Below, one piece after another: positions 1-5,872 of a stretch of DNA of 10,445 nt (its first letter is position 1; every line of letters starts with the position of its first letter). The DNA is from an uncultured Balneolaceae bacterium. GTDB lineage: Bacteria; Bacteroidota; Rhodothermia; Balneolales; Balneolaceae. The position numbers and the translations under genes are program-made. Below the pieces are notes generated by a model that saw only the letters and a list, made by a program, of their open reading frames with translations, did not search any database and had not been told where the DNA came from. The DNA is taken from contig CALJMB010000115.1 of assembly GCA_937982515.1 (NCBI GenBank), positions 1 to 10,445 of the forward strand, written 5' to 3'.

Positions 1-17
1 ATGGCGCGAGCAGCCTG

Positions 18-125
18 TCCCGACCGAGGTCGGGATCCGCTCGTGCCCCCTTCCGGTACAGAGAGCGGTGGGCGTAAACAAGCTGCGTTCCACGCCAGGC
101 GTCTCTCCCGACAGGCCTGTCGGGA
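18..125. repeat. REP-like element: two related palindromes
   Basis: Two perfect palindromic stems share the arms TCCCGAC and GTCGGGA. The first (18-35) is an 8-bp stem with a 2-base GA loop. The second (106-125) is a 20-base perfect palindrome centred on AGGCCT. They flank about 70 bases of GC-rich spacer. Such paired short palindromes are typical of interspersed REP/MITE-like sequences. No ORF is credible here: the 55 codons readable from base 1 match nothing recognised. Copy number elsewhere in the genome cannot be seen from this window. Confidence 0.5.
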
Positions 126-162
126 AGGGGAACAAGGGGTGGGTTCGGCGGGGCAGTGTGAT

Positions 163-246
163 CGGTAAGCGGTAAGCAGTGGGCGGTAAGCAGGGAACAG
201 GAGGGGTTGCCCGGATCCGGGGGAACGGTAAGCAGTGGGCAGGTGG
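163..246. repeat. Degenerate heptamer tandem repeat (CGGTAAG / CAGTGGG words)
   Basis: From 163 the sequence reads as consecutive 7-base words: CGGTAAG, CGGTAAG, CAGTGGG, CGGTAAG, CAGGGAA, CAGGAGG. After a gap the phase resumes at 226 with CGGTAAG, CAGTGGG, CAGGTGG. The 15-mer CGGTAAGCAGTGGGC occurs exactly twice (170-184 and 226-240). This lies downstream of rlmD in the 463-base gene-free left end. Nearby, GGCCGC (280-285) and GCGGCC (301-306) followed by TTTT could form a weak plus-strand hairpin. No gene or convincing rlmD terminator is seen in 1-463. Confidence 0.6.
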
Positions 247-326
247 GGCTACTCGGATACGGGGAGACGGATGGCGCCCGGCCGCAGAACTGTAGGGCGG
301 GCGGCCTTTTCCAACGCTTCTACCCC

Positions 327-395
327 CTCCTGAATTCTGACTCCTGAATTTCCCGGCTTGCGAAAAGCTAAACCACTAACCACTAACAACTAACC
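327..395. repeat. Two further heptamer tracts (CTCCTGA and AACCACT words)
   Basis: Bases 327-347 read CTCCTGA, ATTCTGA, CTCCTGA. Bases 371-391 read AACCACT, AACCACT, AACAACT, followed by AACC. Both keep a strict 7-base period although the words are unrelated. They sit between the GC-rich repeats and the 3' end of rlmD. There is no coding potential. AACAACTAAC of the second tract recurs on the minus strand at 2521-2512. Confidence 0.6.
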
Positions 396-463
396 GATAC
401 CCAAAGCATGGCAGAGATAGATGAACCCGTCATATGCTGAGTGGCCTTAGCCCTTTCCCCCCG

Positions 464-1873
464 CTACGTTCTCAGCCTTAGCTTTGCCACGGCCTCTATA
501 TGGTAGGTTTGAGGGAACATGTCCACGGGCTGCACTTCCAGGATATCATAGACTTTGGCAAGCTCTTTAAGATCGCGCGCCATGGTGGAGCTGTTACAGC
601 TTACATAGACCATTTTAGGCACTCTCAGCTCCTTCAGGCGCTCTACAACATCGGGATGCATACCGGAGCGGGGCGGATCGGTGATCAGGCAGTCCGGCTC
701 ACCGTATTGATCGGTAATCTGCTCGTTAAACACCTCCTTCATGTCGCCTTTGATGAATGAGACATTTTTAACTTCATTCTCTTCGGCATTTTGCCGGGCG
801 TTTTCTATAGCTACGTCTACAAGTTCAATGCCCACTACACGGCCGGCTTTTTCGCTGAGATAGATACTGAGCGTTCCCACACCGCAATAGAGGTCGTATA
901 CCGTTTCGCCCGGTTGAATATCGGCAAAAGACCTGGCTACATCATACAGTTTTTCTGCCTGGCGGGTGTTGGTTTGGAAAAAGGCATTTGCGTGGATGTT
1001 AAAGTGATAGGGGCCTATGTAATCGGTAATATAACCGGGGCCGTAGAGCACATGTTCATACCGGCCGACGGCGGTAGGGCTGCGGCTGTCATTAATATTA
1101 TTGACGATGGTTGTGATTTCCGGAAACTGTTGCAGCAGAGCTTCAGAAAGGTCTTGTATGACCTCTTTTTCATCACGGGCAGTTACCAGGTTGACCATCA
1201 GGTCTTTGGTATGAAAGGCGTTGCGGACTACAATATTGCGCATATACCCTGTGTGCTCGACGGGATTGTAGGGGGTGATGTCGTGCCTGATGCAGTACGA
1301 GCGAACGAAATCCAGGATGTTATAGGAGACAGGAGCCTGCAGGTGGCATTCTTGCAGGTTGAGGATTTTATCGAAGCGCCCCGGAGCATGCAAGCCGGCG
1401 GCAAACCCGCGATCGCTGACAAACTCTTCCCGGCTGATCTCTTCCTGGCTCAGCCAGCGCCTGTCGCCAACAGAATATTCCATCTTGTTGCGATAGTAGA
1501 ATATATCCTCACAACCGATGGTGGGATGTACTTCGAGTCCGGTAAGCCCCCCGATGCGGTGCATATGGTCCCGGACCTGGTCTCGTTTAAAGCTCAGCTG
1601 ATAATCATAGTTAACGTGCTGCCAGTTACACCCGCCGCAAACCGGCGCGTGACGGCATTTAGGTTCGATACGATGTTTGCCCGGCTCCAGCACCTCCAGC
1701 AATTTCCCTTCACGGTAGTTCTTTTTGCGCCTGATGATACGTGCCTTTATGGTATCTCCGGGAGCCGTATTTGGTACAAAAACCGCCAGGTCGTCAACCT
1801 TGCCTATACCTTTACCCTTAAATGCTGCTGAATCGATGTGCAGCTCAATTTCTTCGCCTTTCTTTAATGCCAT
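464..1873 (-). CDS. rlmD: 23S rRNA (uracil-C5)-methyltransferase, RlmD/RumA type
   Basis: This SAM-dependent enzyme of the TrmA/RlmD family should methylate C5 of a 23S rRNA uridine (U1939 in E. coli numbering). At 469 residues it has the full family layout. An N-terminal TRAM RNA-binding domain covers about 1-65. The [4Fe-4S] cysteines are C73, C79, C82 and C176. A SAM-binding glycine motif DLYCGVGTLS sits at 327-336 and DPPRSG at 399-404. The catalytic cysteine is C426 in VSCNSST, and the likely general base is E460 in QTYHIE. The start is ATG at 1873, 15 bases after the cyclic-nucleotide-binding gene, so the two are probably co-transcribed. No Shine-Dalgarno is visible. The family and intactness are clear. 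The exact target (U1939, U747 or both) cannot be set from the sequence, because paralogues such as RlmCD share these motifs. Confidence 0.93.
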   Translation of the reverse strand: MALKKGEEIELHIDSAAFKGKGIGKVDDLAVFVPNTAPGDTIKARIIRRKKNYREGKLLEVLEPGKHRIEPKCRHAPVCGGCNWQHVNYDYQLSFKRDQVRDHMHRIGGLTGLEVHPTIGCEDIFYYRNKMEYSVGDRRWLSQEEISREEFVSDRGFAAGLHAPGRFDKILNLQECHLQAPVSYNILDFVRSYCIRHDITPYNPVEHTGYMRNIVVRNAFHTKDLMVNLVTARDEKEVIQDLSEALLQQFPEITTIVNNINDSRSPTAVGRYEHVLYGPGYITDYIGPYHFNIHANAFFQTNTRQAEKLYDVARSFADIQPGETVYDLYCGVGTLSIYLSEKAGRVVGIELVDVAIENARQNAEENEVKNVSFIKGDMKEVFNEQITDQYGEPDCLITDPPRSGMHPDVVERLKELRVPKMVYVSCNSSTMARDLKELAKVYDILEVQPVDMFPQTYHIEAVAKLRLRT

Positions 1874-1888
1874 CTGATAATCTGGTTC

Positions 1889-2431
1889 TTATAATGAGTT
1901 ATGACTGCTTCCGTAATAGATTTCGAATTGCAGCGCGTACGCTTTCGCCGGACCGGCATACTCCTTGAGTGTCTGGGTGGATATTTCAAGTTGTTTCATC
2001 GCAATAAACGCCAGTGTTTCCATAAATTTTACTGCAATGGAAGGATGCCGGTTCTTCAGAGTTTCAAAATCGGGCTTAAAAAACCCCAGCAGGGTGCAAT
2101 CTGTCAGGCACTTCACCGAAGACATACGCCGCAATTCGTAGCCGATAGAAAGAGCGCCAAAGCTCTCCGGCGCCTCTATGGTGAAAGAACGCTCTTCTTC
2201 AGATTCAAGCCGGGATTCTACAATAAGTTGCACCGTGCCCTCTTCTATAAAATACATGCCGGTTCCCGGATCGCCCTGATAGTAGATATATTCATTTTTG
2301 TTATAGCTTCTGCGATGGCACAGCTGTAAGAATTCATAACGCTCTAAGGAGGAGAGGTTCTTCAGAAAACGGGATTTGAATATAATGTTTCCCTGATCTT
2401 TTAACGTTTTTAAGTGTTTAGAGCCCAGCAT
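1889..2431 (-). CDS. Single-domain cyclic-nucleotide-binding (Crp-like sensor) protein, no HTH
   Basis: This is a 180-residue protein consisting of essentially one cNMP-binding beta-roll. The segment from R41 to about F118 carries the beta-roll signature: Y51-Q-G-D, G58-M-Y-F-I-E-E-G-T-V, and a phosphate-binding-cassette-like stretch from F91 to V106. A helical tail follows. There is no C-terminal helix-turn-helix, so it cannot be a classical CRP/FNR regulator by itself. In the cassette the usual FGEL reads FGAL (A93 in place of the ribose-contacting Glu), while the phosphate-contacting Arg appears kept as R102. Ligand binding may therefore be altered or lost. I start it at ATG 2431. The reading frame continues upstream to an ATG at 2488, but those 19 codons are the heptamer repeat and look untranslated. 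The gene lies 15 bases before rlmD. Its function is unknown: it may be a stand-alone nucleotide sensor. Confidence 0.8.
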   Translation of the reverse strand: MLGSKHLKTLKDQGNIIFKSRFLKNLSSLERYEFLQLCHRRSYNKNEYIYYQGDPGTGMYFIEEGTVQLIVESRLESEEERSFTIEAPESFGALSIGYELRRMSSVKCLTDCTLLGFFKPDFETLKNRHPSIAVKFMETLAFIAMKQLEISTQTLKEYAGPAKAYALQFEIYYGSSHNSL

Positions 2432-2433
2432 GG

Positions 2434-2468
2434 TTAGTGATTTTGAATGTTGAATTTTGAATGTCGAA
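2434..2468. repeat. Heptamer tandem repeat in the 5' leader of the cNMP-binding gene
   Basis: Read on the plus strand, the words are TTAGTGA, TTTTGAA, TGTTGAA, TTTTGAA, TGTCGAA, all in one 7-base phase. The tract lies 2 bases upstream of the preferred ATG (2431, minus strand), so it would form the mRNA leader. It explains the apparent N-terminal extension of that ORF. Confidence 0.65.
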
Positions 2469-2485
2469 TACCGCCTGTTAATTCC

Positions 2486-2493
2486 CAAACGTA
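2486..2493 (-). promoter_or_regulatory. Possible Bacteroidota-type -7 element
   Basis: On the minus strand TACGTTTG matches the TAnnTTTG -7 consensus known for Bacteroidota sigma factors. It lies about 55 bases upstream of the ATG at 2431. I see no matching TTG -33 element at the expected spacing, so this is a weak call resting on a single motif. Confidence 0.25.
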
Positions 2494-2504
2494 TAGTGGC
2501 AGAA

Positions 2505-2532
2505 CTGTTATGTTAGTTGTTTAGGGGTTATT
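2505..2532 (-). repeat. Degenerate AACnnCT heptamer tract
   Basis: On the minus strand this reads roughly AACCCCT, A, AACAACT, AACATAA. That is the same word family as the tract at 371-395, with which it shares AACAACTAAC. One base breaks the phase. It lies in the 234-base spacer between the outer-membrane protein gene and the cNMP-binding gene; nothing else convincing is seen in that spacer. Confidence 0.4.
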
Positions 2533-2665
2533 GCACCAATAAACAGCCGCCTTTTGCGCAGTATACAATGTATGGATTGCTATGCTAAATTAACACAATT
2601 ACAGGTTTGTCGCTTTCCTCAGCTTTTGGTTTTTCCGTTCAAAACTCGACATTTAGTATTCAGGA

Positions 2666-5092
2666 TTAAAAAGAGTGTCCTATTCCGAAGCTAAAATAGA
2701 GTCTCTTATTGTTGAACCATCCTTTCTGGAGGTCGTGAACGCGGAAGGCGAAATCAAAGCGTGCCACTACGTAATTCCAATCCAGCCGCAAGCCCAGCCC
2801 TGAACCTACGGCAATTTGTTTATAAAAGTGGTTTGGTTTGAACTGCCCCCGGTCCAGATTTTGCTGAATCTGATCGTGTTGTAACGGGATGTTTTCGTCT
2901 GAGGTAGAAGAGGCGGGGATTAGTTCATTTGTGGGGCCGTACCACACATTTCCTGCATCTGTAAACCAGGCTATACTCCAGGCAGCGGAAAGCACCTGGC
3001 TCATAAAGACCTGCCGGGCTTCGGTCTGTGCCAGAAGTTTGATTTCACCGCCGTTAATGGTAACGTCTTCCAGTGGGATGGCTCCCGGGCCCAAGCCGTA
3101 AATATCCCAGCCCCGTATATCGTTACTGCCTCCCGCATAGAAACGCTGGTTGAGTGGGAGAGACTTGTTCTGGCCGTACGTAAAGGCGGCTCCGGCAAAG
3201 CCCCGCCAGGCAAATACAGCATCGTTAGACAAAGGTATATACCGCCGGTAATCTGCTGACAGTTTAACAAACTGGCTGTAGGAGAGGTTATTGGTGCTGA
3301 ATTTAACAGGGGAGGGCAGGTTTCCTTCAATCGTGTTCGGAGTTACAAGATACCGGTCGATCAGGTAGGGTACATTTCCTCCGACAGCTACGGAGTATTC
3401 ACTAAAATACCCGAAATTTCGTTTGATCAGGTCGGTACGCTGGCTGCGAAAGGTGTACCTGAGCGTAGAGGAAATCTGGGGGCGGAAGTCTTCTAAAATT
3501 CGCTGATATTCGAACGAGTCTTCCCCGAACTCATTTCTGAGTGACTCCCTGAACTGTGGTGAAGGGTCTGTGTCTAGCAGATCCAGCTCTACGAGGTCCA
3601 GGAAGCTGGAATAGCGGGGGCTGTGGTTTACCTCGTACCGCAGATTAAACCGGATGTCGGAGTTAATGTCGAACAACAGCTGGTTAGACCGGCTGAACGA
3701 GAGCAAATATCGTGTGCGGGCGTTGGAAAAGAACAGGTAGTCGTCAAGTGTGGTAAACGGAAAAATCAGGCGGGGAAGCGAGTATTCCGCATGGGTTTCA
3801 AAACTCTTGAAAAAACTGCTGCTGAGTCTTTGGGAGGAAGAGTCATTGAATGCTATTTCCCTGAGTGTTTCCGAGCTTACGTACTCAAAACTTCCGTTAA
3901 TGCCGAATTGGAAGTTTTCGGCCTTACCGAACAGGTTATTATTGGTATAGGTTACCCCGGCTCCCGAGCCGAAGCCGTATCGTTTCATCCCAAACAGATT
4001 AATGTTTACCGAGTGCTTGGGCAGCGTCTGCAGTGAGAACATTACGGGGATGTCGTCTTTTGAATAGTCCGGGAGTGAACCGTCCCGGCTCAGCCCGAAC
4101 TGGCGCATAGTCATCATCCCCAGGTTCTGAAACTCGTTGACAGACCTGATATAGAGGGAGTTATTAAACGTATCGCCGGGCTTGAATAAGATTTGGTCCG
4201 TAAGCAAGCTGAACCGGGTATTAGCCGATTCTTCCTTTTTCAGATATATCGATTTCCCGCCTACTGTGAATGGATCTCCCCGCAGGGTATCGCGTTCCTG
4301 ATAGCTAACCTCATCGCCGGGGCCTGCCAAGCTAATGTAGAGGTCTCCGAAGGTATATTTTCGGCCCGGGTCTATAGTAAACAATACATCGAGTTGCCGG
4401 GGGTCGTCGTTCCGCCGTTTTACCTGGGCCAGAACCGAATCCCGCTGTACGGAGGCGTATCCGTTATTTCTTAGAAAGTTAATGATACGCGTGCGCTCCA
4501 GGCTAAGCTCGGTTTCCGAATACGGCTTATCGACTCTGTAGGTTGTATCGGTTATGGAGCCCCGGGTCAGGTTACTCTGGTTGTAGAAGGAAGTAACAAG
4601 TTCAGGGTCACGGAACGAAGGCATACCTGAATAAGTGAGAGAATTGATATAAAAACGATTTCCCTCTTTAATAAGAAAGGAAACTTCCACCCGGTTGGGT
4701 TTGAACTCTACGATATTGGTTTCTACCCGGGCTTCCAGGTATCCTATGGTTTCATAGTATCGCTCTATGCGTTCGGTATCGGTGGCGAGTGTTTGCAAAT
4801 TCAGAAGGGCGGGAGGTTCCCCGAAGGTTTTGGTAAGTTGCCATATAAAGTACCAGGGGGTAAAACGCGGAATCCCGAGAAATTCCCGGTTGGTTTGGGT
4901 TCGTATCAGATCTTCCAGTGTCCGGTCTTTTACATGGTCATTTCCCACAAAGCGAATAATCCGGACAACCTTATCGGTAGAATCTTGCAGTTGCGGTGTG
5001 CTGTTCCCCTGTGCATGAAGTGGAAGATTCCACGTCAGACCGATTGTACCCAGCAATAAAAGCCTGAAAATTGTTGTCTTAATACAGTTCAA
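2666..5092 (-). CDS. BamA/TamA-family outer membrane assembly protein (Omp85)
   Basis: This is a large Omp85 protein expected to insert or translocate proteins at the outer membrane. From the TTG at 5092 it has 808 residues. It begins with a signal peptide (MNCIKTTIFR, LLLLGTIGL hydrophobic core) cut after LHA, leaving Gln at +1. Three POTRA-like repeats follow, at roughly residues 40-140, 140-245 and 245-380. A C-terminal beta-barrel includes the loop-6 signature RFYAGGSNDIRGW (the Omp85 VRGF/IRGW motif), and the protein ends in Phe. The stretch ending NNNLFGKAENF resembles the TamA/TamL branch more than BamA proper, but it is not a lipoprotein. No ATG exists before the signal peptide. The frame opens with TTG at 5125, which falls inside a terminator stem, so I prefer the TTG at 5092. 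BamA, TamA/TamL or a lineage-specific Omp85 all remain possible. Confidence 0.85.
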   Translation of the reverse strand: MNCIKTTIFRLLLLGTIGLTWNLPLHAQGNSTPQLQDSTDKVVRIIRFVGNDHVKDRTLEDLIRTQTNREFLGIPRFTPWYFIWQLTKTFGEPPALLNLQTLATDTERIERYYETIGYLEARVETNIVEFKPNRVEVSFLIKEGNRFYINSLTYSGMPSFRDPELVTSFYNQSNLTRGSITDTTYRVDKPYSETELSLERTRIINFLRNNGYASVQRDSVLAQVKRRNDDPRQLDVLFTIDPGRKYTFGDLYISLAGPGDEVSYQERDTLRGDPFTVGGKSIYLKKEESANTRFSLLTDQILFKPGDTFNNSLYIRSVNEFQNLGMMTMRQFGLSRDGSLPDYSKDDIPVMFSLQTLPKHSVNINLFGMKRYGFGSGAGVTYTNNNLFGKAENFQFGINGSFEYVSSETLREIAFNDSSSQRLSSSFFKSFETHAEYSLPRLIFPFTTLDDYLFFSNARTRYLLSFSRSNQLLFDINSDIRFNLRYEVNHSPRYSSFLDLVELDLLDTDPSPQFRESLRNEFGEDSFEYQRILEDFRPQISSTLRYTFRSQRTDLIKRNFGYFSEYSVAVGGNVPYLIDRYLVTPNTIEGNLPSPVKFSTNNLSYSQFVKLSADYRRYIPLSNDAVFAWRGFAGAAFTYGQNKSLPLNQRFYAGGSNDIRGWDIYGLGPGAIPLEDVTINGGEIKLLAQTEARQVFMSQVLSAAWSIAWFTDAGNVWYGPTNELIPASSTSDENIPLQHDQIQQNLDRGQFKPNHFYKQIAVGSGLGLRLDWNYVVARFDFAFRVHDLQKGWFNNKRLYFSFGIGHSF

Positions 5093-5124
5093 GAACAGTA
5101 TTCTAAAATGTGACGGTGTGTACA

Positions 5125-5161
5125 AAAAACGGTTGCCCGACTTGGCAGGGCAACCGTTTTT
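5125..5161 (-). terminator. Strong intrinsic terminator (14-bp stem)
   Basis: AAAAACGGTTGCCC (5125-5138) pairs perfectly with GGGCAACCGTTTTT (5148-5161) around a 9-base loop. On the minus strand the stem is followed by a T-rich run, so it should end transcripts of the DUF2795-like gene (stop at 5196). The A/T flanks make it potentially bidirectional. Its distal arm overlaps the most upstream possible start of the Omp85 gene, so it could also act as a leader attenuator for that gene. Confidence 0.8.
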
Positions 5162-5195
5162 AAGATAAACTAATGATTAAAAGGTTATAAATTAG

Positions 5196-5450
5196 TTAAA
5201 CATCGTCATAGTCGAAACCTTCATCCTCTTCATTATGGAAGAAGTCTTCTTTCCGGATGTAGTCGGGCCATATATCCTCAATGCCCTCATAAACCATGTC
5301 TTCTCCTTCTTCTATGACATCCAGTTCATAAAGGTTGTCAATAACTTGTTGTTGTAAGCCATTTCGTTCAGCCCATTCGATTAATTCTTCTCTTGTTGCA
5401 GGAAAGGGCGCATCATCTAAGGCCGCTGCTAGTTCGACAGTCCAGATCAT
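5196..5450 (-). CDS. Small acidic DUF2795-like protein
   Basis: This is an 84-residue cytoplasmic-looking protein with no signal peptide or membrane segment. The region A8-D63 fits the DUF2795 pattern: ALDDAPFPATREELIEWAER, then L32 to L42 and a helical remainder. DUF2795 proteins are small and usually have this FPATkeeL core; their function is not established. The C-terminus is strongly acidic (NEEDEGFDYDD). The start is ATG at 5450 with no Shine-Dalgarno. It is divergent from tatA and followed by an AT-rich 7-bp inverted repeat (5168-5174 with 5191-5197) and then the strong terminator, so it is probably a monocistronic transcript. I am fairly sure it is a real gene, less sure of the family. 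Confidence 0.75.
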   Translation of the reverse strand: MIWTVELAAALDDAPFPATREELIEWAERNGLQQQVIDNLYELDVIEEGEDMVYEGIEDIWPDYIRKEDFFHNEEDEGFDYDDV

Positions 5451-5547
5451 AAGTTAAGCTTCTAGTTTGTGGTTTCGTTAAAATTCTTAGCACGTTATAA
5501 ACAGGTTTGTTTCATAAAATTCAAGTCTTTCTGTCATAAAAGTGAAA

Positions 5548-5585
5548 TTATTTTTCAGTTTACAACTGAAAGGTCTGAAAAATAA
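5548..5585. promoter_or_regulatory. Nested inverted repeats in the divergent tatA promoter region
   Basis: TTATTTTTCAG (5548-5558) is a perfect reverse complement of CTGAAAAATAA (5575-5585). Inside it, TTTCAGTT (5553-5560) is also perfectly complementary to AACTGAAA (5564-5571). The left arm can therefore pair with either right arm. The site is in the 188-base spacer shared by tatA and the DUF2795-like gene, 53 bases before the tatA ATG. It may be an operator or alternative leader hairpin; the role is inferred. Confidence 0.45.
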
Positions 5586-5626
5586 TGCTTATCTTATAGT
5601 TTCTTCACCTATAAACCTAAATAAAC

Positions 5627-5631
5627 GAGGA
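5627..5631 (+). promoter_or_regulatory. Shine-Dalgarno-like site of tatA
   Basis: GAGGA lies 7 bases before the ATG at 5639. It is notable because no other gene in the window has a clear purine Shine-Dalgarno. Confidence 0.5.
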
Positions 5632-5638
5632 ATAGTAT

Positions 5639-5863
5639 ATGTTTGGAAGTTTTGGAGGAGCGGAACTTTTGGTCATCGTTATGGTCATTTTGTTGCTCTT
5701 TGGTGCTAAGCGGATTCCTGAGCTCGCACGTGGTATCGGGCAGGGAATTAATGAATTCCGTAAGGCGTCCGACGAGATTAAGAAAGAGCTGGAAAAAGGC
5801 GAAAGGGAGGGGTTTTCCTCTAAGAGCCAGGACAGTAAGCAAGAACAGCCAACCGAAAAATAA
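5639..5863 (+). CDS. tatA: Sec-independent translocase subunit TatA
   Basis: This 74-residue subunit of the twin-arginine translocase oligomerises in the inner membrane to let folded proteins cross. It has the standard build. A short periplasmic N-terminus carries Glu9, followed by one transmembrane helix (about 10-20, LLVIVMVILLL). The conserved hinge FGAKRIPELARGIG (21-34) leads into an amphipathic helix (INEFRKASDEIKKELEK), and a charged Ser/Gln/Lys-rich tail ends the protein. Length and motifs fit TatA/E rather than TatB, which is longer. The start ATG is preceded by GAGGA. gatA follows after 9 bases, so the two are likely one transcript. No tatC is in the window. Confidence 0.95.
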   Translation: MFGSFGGAELLVIVMVILLLFGAKRIPELARGIGQGINEFRKASDEIKKELEKGEREGFSSKSQDSKQEQPTEK

Positions 5864-5872
5864 ATTTTTTAA

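Noticed and set aside
1..168. Open frame from the first base (55 codons)
   Set aside because: It runs through two perfect palindromes and the heptamer tract, has no recognisable protein features, and starts at the window edge by chance.
163..240. Possible small CRISPR array
   Set aside because: The repeats are only 7-15 bases, directly abutting, with no unique spacers of constant length and no cas genes. They are simple tandem words.
791..1831. Long plus-strand open frame (346 codons) opposite rlmD
   Set aside because: It lies wholly antisense to a fully conserved rlmD with intact catalytic motifs, and its translation shows no recognisable domain. It is an open-frame shadow of a GC-moderate gene.
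2432..2488. N-terminal extension of the cNMP-binding protein from ATG 2488
   Set aside because: The 19 extra codons mostly translate the heptamer repeat and a candidate promoter element overlaps them. ATG 2431 gives a normal start.
3623..4036. Plus-strand open frame of 137 codons opposite the Omp85 gene
   Set aside because: It is antisense to barrel-coding sequence with clear Omp85 features and has no domain of its own.
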